Shown: one piece after another, positions 13,060 through 25,588 of the stretch | Numbering within the stretch: position 1 is the stretch's first letter | Layout: each line of letters opens with the position of its first letter | Assembly (NCBI GenBank): GCA_021307315.1 | Contig: JAJSPD010000008.1 | Location: forward strand, 558,001 to 622,000 | Length of the DNA stretch: 64,000 bases | Origin: Bisporella sp. PMI_857 | Lineage: Eukaryota; Ascomycota; Leotiomycetes; Helotiales; Helotiaceae | Reading direction: 5' to 3' | Notes under the pieces: model-generated | The model's input: the letters and a program-made list of their open reading frames with translations, nothing else | Told to the model about the DNA's origin: nothing | Databases searched by the model: none | Position numbers and translations under genes: made by a program

Positions 13060-15343
13060 GGACCTCTTGCTCCCGAGCCTGCTGACTTTGTCTTCTCCTC
13101 AGCTGACCCCTCTCTCATCATAGCGCCCTGTATCTTTTGGCTAACCTCATCGAAGCTCCCGGATGAGTCGAGTGTGCTAAAGCTCCTTAAGGGAAAGCCG
13201 GCAGACCCAAATCCCCACCACTGCTGCTGCTACGACTTCTGTGTCTGGAAGGAGGTCTTGTAGAAAAGATACCAACATTCGCAAGGTTCGAAAAGGACTC
13301 ATTTTTGGGTAGGTGGTTATGGAAACTTGATCCACCACCAACTGAAGCATCAGCAGAAGGCGTGTCTGATTGTTCGCTGCCTCTACGATGGAATTCATTT
13401 CTCCTTGGCGAGATAGGACTGCTGTCCTCCTTGAAGGGGTCGGTGATAATTCGAGTGGAATCAAAATCCGGAAACATTTCTGGGCCTAGAGTGTTGATTA
13501 ATTCTGTGACTTCAATACTCAATTTCGCTCGTCGTTCTCGAAGTTTGTGAACCGTATTTACTGAACCTGGGTTAAGAGTGATCAGGAGAGGACGCAAGGA
13601 TTTGAGGATATCCATGCCAACTTCGCCAAATCGCAAAGCAGCAAATGTGATTGCTATGGAAAAGGTGTAGCCCAGAACACAACAGCCCAAAGAGGAATCC
13701 ACTCCGGCACATAACCCTGTATTCTGTTGCGATGAGTCCAGTACGTTAAGAGCACGACATAGAACGTATAAAGAGCTGGCGCGAATCCGATTGAGACCAA
13801 CAACTTCCATGTGGCCATGACATCCCGCCCTTGTAGCTTTACAGTAGATGCAGCTAGCGCTTCTTTCGATTTCTTTATGCTTATTATTTTCGTAGCGACA
13901 AAGACAGGTGCGAAGAGAATTAAGCCAGGGAGTACTCCAATTGAGAGAACTGATATCTTGCCTAATCTGTAAAAGAGGAGAAATAGCGCCTTGAGAGTGG
14001 AAGACTTTGCATGCTCGACTTGGTGATCTCGCAAATTTAGATATCTCACCTGGTTGTTGTAAGCAATGACTGATTTCTTCAGTGCTACAACTCTGGGGTC
14101 ATCCTTGTAATGGGTATAGCCTTTGACGAGGCGTCTGTTGAGTTCAACAACCATGGGAAGAGGTAGCTTTTTCCCGGTCGGGTTGTATAATCGTCGGACA
14201 GCCTGAATCAGCATGAGGGTGTCGTAGTCTGGGCTAGTCACGGTAACTGCAACAAGTGATTGTGTGACAATTTCCAATGTGCGACCAATAGCCTCCCTTC
14301 GATCGCCTGTCTTGTAAAGCTCGACAAGCTCTTGCGGGACTTCGATCGGATTTCCAAATTCAACCACGCATCGAGATCGAAATTTGTGCGCATGGAAGTA
14401 GTTTCATGCCACAGGGAATAATCTTCAAACCACTATTAGGCTGAGCTGCCAAAGCACCAAGTGCCATGATCGCAACACCAGCCTTAAGAGGAAGTAATTC
14501 TGTTCGGTCATGGCTGCCACCTTCCGGAAATATTCCAATAGCGCCTCCACCCGATAAACCTATCGAAAACGGCATCGTAGACTTCTGTCTGATCGACCTT
14601 AGGAGCTGTTTTATACTTGGAACCCTCGAAGCCCTCCTTCGTCCCTTTCACATTCTCGTCTGCAAACTTGCCATTTTCGTCAATGTCGTCCCTTCCAGTC
14701 AATTGTCTCAAAGCAACTTGCCCTTTGAATGGCCTCTTAATTCTTAGTTCCTCATTGCTTATTACCTCTCCAATCTCTGCATTTGCCGCGGTACCGTTCA
14801 CACTTGGTAAAACCAAAAGACCCCCTATTTGTACTTCCTTTGACTCAAATTTGGTGCCAACTCCACGAACAAGGAATGGATCTTTAATGGGATCAGGCAA
14901 ATATATAGTTCCGGACCCAGGTTTGACCATATCAAGAGCACGTCCAACAGGAACAGCTCCAACTTTGCGAGCAAACCAGCCAATGAGAAATCTGTTCATC
15001 GACTTGGCCGCGATGAGGAAGGATGCGCGACGCTTACATTCGTTTCGGAGTGTGCGCATAAGGATAAGAGGGTCAACGAACTATAATAGGCCTGTTAGCA
15101 ATTTGGATGAGTATTCATTTGGGGCATTGGGCGTACTTGGTTAGCATGAGGTGCAGCAACAAAAATCACTGGTCCTTGCCTCGGAACCTTCCATGCTCCT
15201 CGAGGGTGGACCTCGCGGAAGAATAAATCAATCAGTATAGCGAAGGTCCAGAGGAAGACATCATACACCCAGTTGGACAGGGGGTTTTGCTCCTTGTGCT
15301 TGCCATGTGGAATAGGCTTCTGCGGTTCCGCTTCTTTGACCAT
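13013..15343 (-). CDS. SCT1: Glycerol-3-phosphate/dihydroxyacetone-phosphate acyltransferase (frameshifted)
   Basis: Membrane PlsC-family enzyme catalysing the first acylation of phospholipid and triacylglycerol synthesis at the ER. Exon 1 starts [20 protein letters not shown] and carries [18 protein letters not shown]. The acyltransferase block [17 protein letters not shown] is split from [11 protein letters not shown] by the intron at 15081-15136; in this family the usual catalytic HX4D is HANQFVD. Block [23 protein letters not shown] is intact in a shifted frame. Hydrophobic segments lie in the C-terminal half ([20 protein letters not shown]), followed by a Ser-rich tail and an Asp-9 tract from an ATC microsatellite. 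Frame changes of one base occur near 14560, 14403, 13663, 13190 and 13110. Correcting them gives about 750 residues, the size usual for SCT1/GPT2-type enzymes. Confidence 0.88.
13030..13056. repeat. (ATC)9 microsatellite inside coding sequence
   Basis: Nine trinucleotide units. On the minus strand they encode nine consecutive Asp residues just before the acyltransferase C-terminus ESKEE. Length polymorphism here would be in-frame. Confidence 0.85.
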
Positions 15344-17159
15344 CTTGGTCAGTAGACGAGCACTGCTCTCTCTTATCCTAACAATTGTGACACATTCAAA
15401 GCTGCGAGAGGATCGCCTGTATATATACGAGCTGCTAGGATAGCAGTATGTTGGGAACTGAAATCTAGACAAGTGGTGTTCTGTGAGGTGGGGGTTCAAC
15501 AATAGTACTGTCGCCCAACGAACTGGTGTTAACTCTATGACGAGAGACTACAATGCGGCCAGGTTCCGGATGCCGATAGAGCGATTGATGTATAATATAC
15601 TCCAATATGACTATCATAGGATAAGTATGAACCAGTAAGACTGAACGACGGGACTTCAACGGAGAAGGAGCAGCTGAGGTGGGTTGAAGGCTCCTAGTCC
15701 AGTAGCTGAATCCAACGAAGGTTTTCGCAGGGATGAACAAACTCGGTGGGGCTGAAGGATCGTCAATTGCCGCGAGCGCGCTTGATAGCGTCTATCGCTG
15801 TTAAATTACCTCACACATGCATATACTAGATACATGACCACAAACCTTAGATAGATTGATTAGTTACTATTATCAGAGCACCCAGAAGGTCTTACATGAT
15901 TGCTTGCTAGTTCGCGAGGACATGTGCGTCTCCAGAAATAAGATTAAGTGGTTCATGCTCGTTCTAGCCTCAAGAATCGACGCTGCTGTCACCACAGGTT
16001 TCTGATATCACCCGCTTGCTAATAGTTTGAAGCGCGTTTCCGATCTCTTGGCGGTGTAATCGGCCTTTAAGAGAAGGCCGACTGGATGTGTGGCAGACTT
16101 TATTCAGCTTGAAGACCGCGGTCCAAAGCACCAAGTCTTGGCATACACCATCAGATAGAGAATCGAAGCTTATCGTACATGGGCTCATGAGCCATGATAG
16201 CAGACACCTGCTATCACCTTGTTTCACAATCCAAAACACTGCTCTTGGTTACTACTTATCCCCCATTTCAGTTTGGGATCACAACCCTCAAAAGTGAAGT
16301 TACGGTTGCCATCGTTGAATCTCCATACCTCTTTTCGGGCCATAACCGCCAGAAACCCCCAGATGAAGGTTAGAAGTAGAGGGAAGACGGTTGCTTACAG
16401 GCGTGTCAACCAGTTTCACCAACGAGGCGTAGTGCTACTTTGCCATTTGGTAGCTCATCTCCCCAAGGGACCGGCTCTTGGGACGGTCTGAGGAATAGCT
16501 GGCAAGCATTTCCATCGCGGCTGGAGCTGCATCTAGTAATACCAGAACACTTTAGGAAGCCAAAGGACAAAGTGTTCAAGTTTGGATTGTGTCGTAATTT
16601 GACAAAGTGCTACGAAATTTGTTTACAGGTGCCAGAATAACAGATGAGATCCTAGTCAATCAGAGCGCTAATGTGACTCGCATCATCGTCGGATTCAACC
16701 GCCTATTTATTCACAGCCAAAGGCATATCATCATTACATAGCATCAGGTCAGAGCCTATTAGAGTCTTCGTCCTCAAGGACCATGCCATTATCTAAAATT
16801 ATAATAAATACAAGGAGATACTGCATCTAGCTCCGCGGTGCATAAGATCCCAAAAAAGTTTCAATTCCGTTTCCATATCCCTTAAACCACACCCCTATAG
16901 GAGTGATCATTCTGCATGCACGCATCGTAAAGTTGCCCGCTAAAACTGAGCCCACCAAGAGACGCCATGCACACCCCAAAAATGACTGCTGGTTTAATTT
17001 TACTGAAGAGCATAAAGCAGGGCATGAAACTGTAGAAGCCAGAGAGGAGAAATGGGGCGCTTATTTTACAAGAAACTCCGAGAGGTCAAAGATTCCAAAA
17101 CAAGTCGCTTCCGAAATAACCGAATGCCAAATGCAACGAGGTAAAATGCGGTGGTCATC
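15344..17159. other. Intergenic region
   Basis: Upstream of the acyltransferase and downstream of the guanylyltransferase. Only short unrelated open frames are present. No gene, repeat or element recognised. Confidence 0.5.
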
Positions 17160-18462
17160 TCACATGATAATGGCAGGAACATCAACGTTGACCTTGATGC
17201 TCTTATGCGGAAGAATACTGCCACCATTAACATAGATCTCGTCGCCAATTGTAACATCGTCTCCTAGAACCGTGACATTCTCTAGACGCGCCCATTTTCC
17301 AACGCTAGAGTTCCAGCCTACGATTGTGCTCTTAACCCACGCATGATCCTTGATCTTGGAGCCGGCGAGAATGACGGAGCGTTGTAAACGAACACCGTCG
17401 CCGATAACAACATCTGGGCCGATTGTAACGTTAGGTCCAATGCGACAGTTTTTGCCGATCTTCGCGGAGGGGTCTATCAGAACGTTACCACCATGGACAT
17501 ATGGCGTGTTTAAGGAGGATAGAAGCTTGGAGCCTTTCTTTGTGAGAGAGGACAGGTAGAGACATGTTCCCGAAAGGAAATCCTTGGGTTGTCCAACATC
17601 CATCCAGAAGCCTTCCAAATCAAATGAGTGCAGTTGTCCGTCAGCGGTAATTGCTGGGAAGGTCTCTTGTTCGATTGAGGTTGGTCTTAGCTCAATTCGC
17701 TTGAGTACGGACGGATTGAGGATGTAGATGCCAGCGTTGATACGGTTTCCAACAAACTCTACTGGCTTCTCGACAAATCTATCAATTCGGGATGGGTGGT
17801 TTGGCTTTGGACAACGACACCATATTTCGATGGCTCCTCGACCTTGGTAACAACGATTGTACCCTCATCACCATGTTGTTTATGGAATGCAGCGAGATCT
17901 GCGAATGGATAATCGCAAATAACATCGGAGTTTAAGACGAAGAATGGGCTGTCGTCTTTTCCTAGAATCTCTTCTGCAAGTTTCAGAGGTCCGGCTGTAC
18001 CCAGGGGCTCTGACTCGATGGAGAATGTGATCTTAACATTATATTTTGATTCGTACTGTCACATAGCAAGTTAGAATGCGCCAGTTTGGTGTTGTGAAGA
18101 GAATTGTTGCGTACCTCAGCCAAGTGCTTTTCCATAACCTCGGGCGGTAGTTAACTGCCAGGACAATATCTGTGACTCCAGCAGCTGCGAGGGCTTCAAC
18201 TTGGTGTAGAATCATGGGCTTGTTGCCAAATTCGACCAGCGGCTTTGGGAGGGTGAGGGTCTGTCGCGAATAATCAGTCCAGGACTTGAGCATATGCTGG
18301 GCGCAAATGTCTGCTAGCACTTATTAAGTGGCTCGACTATCATCGATTGTACATACCAAAGGTCGCAGACGGGTGCCGAAGCCACCGACGAGAATGAGAG
18401 CTATCAATCGTATCAGCGAACATGTCCCATCGATTTAGAAAGACACATAACAAACCCTTCAT
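17160..18462 (-). CDS. MPG1: Mannose-1-phosphate guanylyltransferase (GDP-mannose pyrophosphorylase)
   Basis: Cytosolic enzyme making GDP-mannose from mannose-1-P and GTP for glycosylation and wall mannan. Exon 1 is only 7 nt (18456-18462, ATG AAG G). Introns are 18401-18455, 18261-18356 and 18056-18114. The spliced N-terminus reads [20 protein letters not shown], with the nucleotide-binding GGxGTRLRPLT signature. It is followed by [52 protein letters not shown] and [17 protein letters not shown]. The C-terminus is a left-handed beta-helix of hexapeptide repeats ([20 protein letters not shown]) ending VDVPAIIM. One-base deletions are inferred near 18140 ([13 protein letters not shown]) and 17806 (HPSRIDRF). 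The expected length is about 364 residues, matching the family. Confidence 0.92.
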
Positions 18463-20153
18463 ATTTAAAGAGTGTAATTGAGGAGGGTAGCTGTGTATGA
18501 ATTACCCCACAAATGGTGAGGCGTCACAAGGCTAATGAATGAGAAGAGATTGAACGGATTATAACTGAGCGATATCCAAGGACCGTAGAAAGGTTGGAGG
18601 TATCAGCGAGTGTAAGTTGAATTGTCTAGAGGAAGTAGTGATTGTTTGTTTCACAGTTCTAATGTTGAAGGGACACGTTCGATGTATTGCGAGGTCAAAT
18701 TTGTTCGTTTAAGTGGCGGCGGCTACTAACAAACCCCTGTTCAAATTAATAGGGGTCTGGAAACGAGATTCAGGGGGTCATTTGCAAAATTATGCTTGGG
18801 TCATTCGAAATTCGTAATGACCACGTTTTCTAACAGCTGGATCAGAGCTGCTAATGGTTTAATGAATGGAGATGAAAGTTGACGCTCGAAATTGCAGATA
18901 CCTGTGGTTCGATTTTTTTTTCTCGTCATGTGCTGTTTAGGCGGTATTTCTGGGCATCATCCCGTTTGTGCTGTGGCGCTTTCGTGGGATGGTTTTGCTT
19001 TGTTGTGTGAGCATTCCTCGTAATGAGTATCACGAGTTCCGGAGGCAAAGTGGCTGTGCGAGGGAGTCATCATGGTTATTTGAATGATTCCATGTAGTTT
19101 TCAGTCAGGCTGCCAAGTCAAATAACTCGCAGATACTTCTGTCTGAGTTCTGTGTAACGGGATAGTTTTCAGGCTACATAATGCGACGAGGAGCTCGAAT
19201 CGGTTCTACAAGGTCCTGTGTCAAAAATATCACGAGACTGATTGTAAGGTTTGTTGGTGGGAAGCAGGAAAGGAAGAAAGACTGAGTGATGCCATGATAG
19301 GTGAATGGCCATTCAGTGTTACCCAAACCTGCTTGGTTGGCCAGAGCGCAATCCAATGGCTGTAGCCATTCACTCAACCCAGATATATCAAGTGCTTGTG
19401 ATAGGCGCACCTTGGGGATGAGGCTCGGGTTCTTGCGTCAGGAACATGACCGGAAATGGCAAATACTCTGCAAGTGACAGTTTCCGAGAAATTGGTAGAG
19501 CCGCTCTTATGTCACAAATTGCGCATGTTTGAAAACCTGTGTAGTTTATTGGTCGCCCAAAGTGTTTTATTGTCATAAAGTCGTTATCATAATTGTAAGC
19601 CCATAGCGCATTTTGTAAAATAAAAAAAGTCACTCTTTCTCTCTTCCAATGATGACCAGAAATCAGACTCCTTAGAAGTTCGTTGAAGAATCGAATGAAA
19701 TGCGCCGCCACGCTTGCTAAATGCTGGACTCATCGAAAATCTGGAAAATATTTCTTCAGGCCGCTGAATTCTTTCCACAAACCCTCCCTTGATTGGGTAT
19801 GTATTGCTGAATTTGCAAGAAGACGCCCTCCATAAAGACAGTTAGTTGGTCGAGTTGCCTCTGATATAGCTGACGATTGGTACTGTCTATCCCCAATGCC
19901 ACGTTGGATCAAAATCTTGATTGAATAGAAAAAAATGAATGAATTCGAGGTCGTTAAATTTCGTTATGGATGAGAGTCATTAATCGTTATACCTTCTTGT
20001 GCCTCGTTGCCGGGCTTTTCTTCGTGGTTGTTGGTTGTTTTTCAAATTATGTTTGTGAGGTATCATCTCGTTTGCAAAGTTGCTTTTACTGACCCTCCAA
20101 CCTTTCATGGAGGGCAGCTATCTTGTGAATAGTCATTGTGGCCATTCCCTGTT
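18463..20153. other. Intergenic region upstream of MPG1
   Basis: No gene supported. It contains a T9 run near 18913. The short open frames on the minus strand around 19.2-19.9 kb have no recognisable family features. Confidence 0.45.
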
Positions 20154-20482
20154 CTACTCGGATGAGGTGGTGGAGGAGCTGCTGCTGAGGTTGACCGAAT
20201 GATTCCGGCCACCATGTCTCCTGGATCTATGTCGGCCACCACTTTCATTGGCAGGCAGTCCCTGAACGACACCGTTCCGTGCCAGCATTCCTCCATTCAC
20301 GGAAAAGTTTCGGCACACCATGAACGCACGCATAGCAGCATTTTCTTGAGCCAGCCCGTCAGACTCATAAGCGAGATCCGTCTGATATTCCCGACCATTG
20401 ACGAGTACCAGACATGTAAATCCCGATGATGACCTGTAGGTTTCGTACAGGGGGTCTCGCCAGCCTCGACGTTTACACAAGC
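20154..20482 (-). CDS. dsRNA-binding-domain-like protein, C-terminal exon
   Basis: The exon encodes CKRRGWRDPLYETYRSSSGF, then FTCLVLVNGREYQTD and DGLAQENAAMRAFMVCRN. This has the layout of a dsRBD: an N-terminal P-x-Y-x3-Y helix/strand, a V-x-V-N-G-R-E-Y-x-T strand pair, then an A/K-x-x-A-A-x-x-A helix. It is the form seen in small fungal DSRM proteins. It ends with a Ser-rich tail, SSSSSTTSSE. An acceptor site (CTGGACAG) precedes the exon at 20483. The upstream exon or exons and start could not be placed: the nearest donor at 20518 would leave an intron of only 36 nt, so a donor further upstream is likelier. Function unknown beyond probable RNA binding. Confidence 0.5.
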
Positions 20483-20759
20483 CTGTCCAGGATGTCAGTG
20501 GCAGGTTCGTTATCTTACATTGTATTCTTTTCGTATCCGGAGTTGGAAAGAGTGGATACAATGAGATTCAGAAATAAAACTTCTTGTAATATGTTGACCC
20601 TCGCAAAACGAATATGGTGGGGTTAATTGGGAAACATATGAATGTAAAGGAAGATTGATTAAATCAAAGGGGGGTGGACCGCTGCTCCCGTGGAATATAG
20701 AACACTTGAAACTCGGGAAGACATCTTGGTAAAAAAAAGTCTTCAAGGCTTAGGCAGAA

Positions 20760-23700
20760 ATGTTGGCAGCGGGCGAACGTACTCTCCAAGTATGCCATAT
20801 AAAAAACCAGCCATCGTTGCAATTAACGATCAAGCACCCTGAATGTATGCCAGATCAATCCAGGAACTCTTCCCCCAAATTCGTGGGGTGGTGTGGTGAG
20901 ACAAGCAATTTGACACCAGGAATATCGAAATTGAGTGCCCAAAAGTAAGGGCAATTGAGGATGCAATTGAGCCCAACGTTGCGATATACAGGGAAATTAT
21001 GCACACACTCAATGTGAAGACAATGATGTGTGGTCGACGACGTGGTAAAGAAGAGTAAGGCTGACAGATCGAGTGGGTGGTCTAGGGCTTTGTGCAGGAC
21101 TTCTCCTCCATCGACGGCGAGACAAGTGTGATTTATTGCAGAGTCTATGGTTAGCGCGGGACAAGGATTATGGATTTGCATGCCGTCGAAAGAATCTAGC
21201 ACTGTTCAGATAGGACGACGGGTTGAACCAAATGCAAGTCATTGCGGCTCTTTCAAGTGTGACCCATCAATCGATGTGCTGGCGTGCGCGGTTGCCAGAG
21301 AATGAAATTTGGAGAGATTAGGCAACTCCACCACAGCATGGGAGCGCATGCTAAAGGACGATCTTTGATAGTGCACAGATTCAATTCGCCCTTCTGAGGT
21401 GGTCCTGCAGCAGAGCAAAATTGTCGGTGCAGCCAGCATGTGGCAAAAGGCCTTCCACGTCCACAGAACTCGGGCAAATAAGTGCTTCGCTGCAGAATCT
21501 TGACAAGGCCATCATCGCTCCCTGAGAGAGCAAATCTTCGAGAAATTGTCGGTACTGTGCCTTAGGATCCGCCGGACTGGCCGCTAATGCAGCACAATCG
21601 ATGGCACCATGGACTCTCTGCACCAAAAACGTCAGAGATCACTATGATGTTGCTAGTCCAGGGACTCGATCCATTCCGAGCAGCATATCCGCCAGGCCTG
21701 CAATACCAGTTGGTACCGCACCTACAAATGGAGAAGCTGACGGTCAGGTGGCTCAAGTGGGCATAGATCTATAGATCATAATAGCATGACAAGAAAATAA
21801 TCGAAAGTGGTTCCTTGTGCCCCGCACTACAACGGTGCCATCTGCACAAATATCCCGAGGAAGAGCACGTTGACGCTGAATGACTGGAGTACAACTTGAC
21901 ACGAAGTCGGTGAGCCCTTTCAATGCATGAACCGTGGCTGCGACAGCGACCACCTTGAGTAGCAGGAGCAAAAAAGAAGTTTACCCTCTTCTTTATCGCC
22001 ATCTCATCTGTGGCCAGGGGGCAGGAAAGTGGTGGAAAAGCGTGAGGGAGGCAACGGACAAGGTTGTCCGCATCCTGCAATGATGAGTTGGCAAGTTCGC
22101 TTGAGGTCCTAAGCAGTAAGCCTATATGCCGTAAAGATTGAAAAAGGCATACGGCAGAGTATTTAAGCAATGCGAGACGCGTCGCTGGAGAGGGAAGCAC
22201 TGTAGCCCCGAAGCCTGTTTGAGTGAATTTGGGAACTGAGTTTGCTGATGGTTTTAAACCCCGCAATCGACCTGGAGTTTTGTTGATGATGCAGGCCTCA
22301 CCACACGATCGGTCCCGCACAATAAACGCACGAAACATAGGGGCAAAGCAAAATAGATAGGCGCGGGGGCAAATAATCAACGGCTGCTGGGTTTCTCGGG
22401 TCGATGCCACCTTGCCAAACCTATTAAATCAGGTACCTGAAATGAAAGGTCCCAAGCATTTCGGCGGCACCAGCCGACGCAACGGAGATGCTGGGTCGGG
22501 AAAACTGCTTGGGTGGTAGGTAACCGCTCCAAAGGCTACATATTATTGCGCCGTCAATAATCAATATCACACGCATTCATCGAGTAAACAAAGGACTGCG
22601 ATTGTATCGGGCCCGAAGACCTCGACCAGCCTCGCACTTTCTAATTCGTAGATCCACTGTGGTAGAATATTATGCCCAGACTTCTAGATGCTGTGCAGCA
22701 TGCAGACCTAAATTATTTCATATTGTAGCCAACCAGGGCAAGCGAGATTAATGAAGGATCGTGCGTAGACTCCGAAGGAATACAAGATGCTAACGTATAT
22801 CTCGGGGTTCATATTTGTTGAGTCCGTACGAGAGTCATAGACATCTAGTGAAACCGTCGGTTTGGGAAATGTATCCACAGACTTGGGAAGTAAAGCTGCA
22901 ACCTTATGCGCGGCACTACTGCATTCCAAATGTTTGATTTCGTTGGTACTCCTGTAATGACTGTTCTTTTCAAGCGAATCATTTCTCTCAAATTTGCGAA
23001 CCGCTGCACTACTGTGTCAGAAAACTTGACATGTCGAAATAAGCGCTGCATAGCATTACCATCATGTGGTTGTGGCAATGGTGGAGCGCTTGCATCTTCA
23101 ACCACCTCATCTTCAGACTAGACGTAAAGAGCTAATGCATGTTTTGCTGTCTAGATGCTTCGTGATACATTGAGAAGAGCTTGAATACCGGTAGGAAAAT
23201 AGTGTGTCAGGCAATATTCAGACTCATGGTGTAGCTCGCCGTTTCGAAGGAAAGCTAGCCATGATGTTTGGCTTTTAGGTTACTACAAGCAAATCGATTC
23301 TACTAATGAACAACGAAGGCATGTGGTAGATGTATATCAGTATCACGACTATGTCTCAAATCACGTTTTGATATGCCGACTAGGAAGCATCGCCTGTCAG
23401 TCTGATGAATTGGACTCTCTGGCGTCTTCAAAATTCCTAGCGACACAGGATAGTATGACAATTGGTGGAAGAAAGCTCGGGTGTCATGAACTCTACCGGT
23501 TGTATACCGACATGAATGGGTTTCACACGTGATTGATAGGTGGTTTTTCTTTCATCAAGTATACAGTTGCAGATCAGGAGCCGATGAGAGTGATATCGAG
23601 ACAGACATGTTTTTAATGGCTCTCTATTATATGAACTCTGGTTGGCAAATTCATTAAAGGCGATTCATCAGCCCTGCGCTGTAAAGTAGTTTTTGCCTCA

Positions 23701-23850
23701 CCGCTCAAAGCTACAAGCCTGATCACCACTTTTGATATTGGCAGAGTCGCTTTCCCAGAAACTCCAGTAGCCGTAGTATGCATATCTCCTTCATCATTAC
23801 ATCTGTGTATACCGGTGGTTGGTAATCAATATAGCCCTAGAAACCGCCCT
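20760..23850. other. Gene-poor stretch
   Basis: No supported gene. Several minus-strand open frames (the longest is 213 codons at 21769-22410) lack recognisable domains and have a skewed composition. A minus-strand frame pair at 22.7-23.1 kb, containing MQRLFRHVKFSDTVVQRFAN, may be a small unrecognised gene or remnant. I cannot support a gene model. Confidence 0.4.
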
Positions 23851-25588
23851 TTAATGTAAAGTACTCTCGTGTCTTCTCCGCAATTCCTTCGGGTATACAA
23901 AAACAGGATGGATCGTGTTCACTCGGTCTTCTTCGTCATATGCTTGAGTCTCTTTCATCACTGATTCAGCACTCCATTGATAAGCAGATATCAGACCACC
24001 AAGCGAGGACATTTTGGAGATCTTGGTGTCAAAATGCCACTTGTGTTGTGCCGAGCTCAAACCTGCTAACACATAACATGTATGGTAGGCGTCAGATTTA
24101 CTGAACTATTAGCACCAGGTACATGGAGAAATTCAAGGGGCAGCTTACTGGCTTGGTTTGTCTCGTAATCCTCCACGAAAGAAGTGTCCTGACAACAACA
24201 TAGTATGTACCTGATTAAGCCTTCACGGCTATATAGATCTCCATCAGGGCCGCTGCTTTTCTCTAAATTTGTTTGGTCTTCATCTTCCCTGTTGGACAGT
24301 GTCAAACCTTCTATACACGCCTCCACTAGTGGCCAACAGCCTCCGACCCAATGGCTATAGCATCCATCAACGAGTTTGTTGGTTCTTCCTGCAAAACCGC
24401 CTTCAGGAGCATATTGGCGAGCAGACAGCCAAGATATAAGCCGCGGTACATCAAGATATCTAAAGCTAATAAGCATGAGTTGCATTGATAGTTTTGAAAA
24501 ATGGACTCACAGGGGTATAATGACATGCGGTTCGCCGATGAGACATAAACATGCCAAGGCACAAAATGCATATGCTCCGTGAGCTTCAGCATCTGGTTTT
24601 CCAGATATGCCTCCTCGAATGTTTGGCCTAGAGATATTATTAAGATATCAACGCTTATTTTAAGTCACTTACACCTTGCAACATATTCAGGTAAGTTTGT
24701 AAGTAGTGTAGCGCCCTTCTCTGACCATGCTGGTGAATCTCGTGGTAAATCGAGAGGTAAGTTAAGCAGTGATATGATGACAGCTGCACAATAAGCACCA
24801 CTGTATCCATTTAGCCCGTGATCAAGTAAGGCCACGGGACGCTCAAACCACATACCGTACGTCTGCTTCACCACCGACGGACATTTGAAAGCCACCGTCA
24901 GGCTGCTTCAAAGCACCAAGCCATTTCCACATGGATTTCCTGTCAATCACATCAAGGGCTGCTTCCCCACCCACCATAATCAGGGATAAGAGTATAGCAT
25001 ATGTCGGTGCAAGGTGAGACATCTGTCCGTTCCCCCACCAAATCCACCAGTAGAGTTCTGGATTGGGCGAACAGTTGATATCAACTTGTCCCGGTAGCCG
25101 GAGATATCTTCTCCCAATATAGATAGGCCGGCTAAAGACCAATAAAACATCCATGGCCTGCTTGCATCTGCAGCAACATAAGCTGCTGGCAATTTCTTCA
25201 AGGCATTATGGAGAAATGCGATATGGCGATTTTTGTCAAGGTGAGGAATTCCGTGATCATTATACCTAAGCTCTGACTTCTCTCCAGCAAGAAAAGGCAG
25301 ACATTCTTGTATGGTTTTATCTTGAATTCGAGACGTCTGAGTGCCGAGATTGTCTTTTAAGGGTGGTAAAGTTTTGAACAAGTCAGGTATCATGCTTGCA
25401 TAAGCAGTTGCCGCCGATATTTCAAACGTTGATCTTGGACCCGTGCTGACAACAAAATCGTCCTGACTATCAGTATCTTCACTTCCCGAAAAGTCCTCTA
25501 CGACAAAGCCAGACTGTGGTGTCTCCCGATTACGGTATGGGAGATTATTTGAGAAGCTAGGAGAAGATGAGGGAACCTGCTCAGCCAT
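23851..25588 (-). CDS. RAM1: Protein farnesyltransferase beta subunit
   Basis: Zinc-dependent prenyltransferase subunit that, with the alpha subunit, farnesylates CaaX proteins such as Ras and a-type pheromone. The start at 25588 gives MAEQVPSSSPSFSNNLPYRN. The alpha-alpha barrel repeats include RPWMFYWSLAGLSILGE, GQMSHLAPTYAILLSL, LKQPDGGFQMSVGGEADVR, AYCAAVIISLLNLPLDL, the VGGCWPLVEACIEG helix and SDAYHTCYVLAGLSSAQHKW. Zinc ligands are visible: D-x-C in KLVDGCYSHWVGG and H in SDAYHTCY. Several short introns separate these blocks, with donors near 24849, 24671, 24509 and 24147. One-base deletions are inferred near 25028 (GGGHGQM) and 24614 (TFEGGISG), and another near 24172. The C-terminal tail is Arg/Glu-rich. 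Confidence 0.9.

Noticed and set aside
21769..22410. Minus-strand 213-codon open frame
   Set aside because: Long, but no domain, odd Cys/Ser/Arg composition and no splice or neighbour support. Possibly chance in a GC-richer patch.
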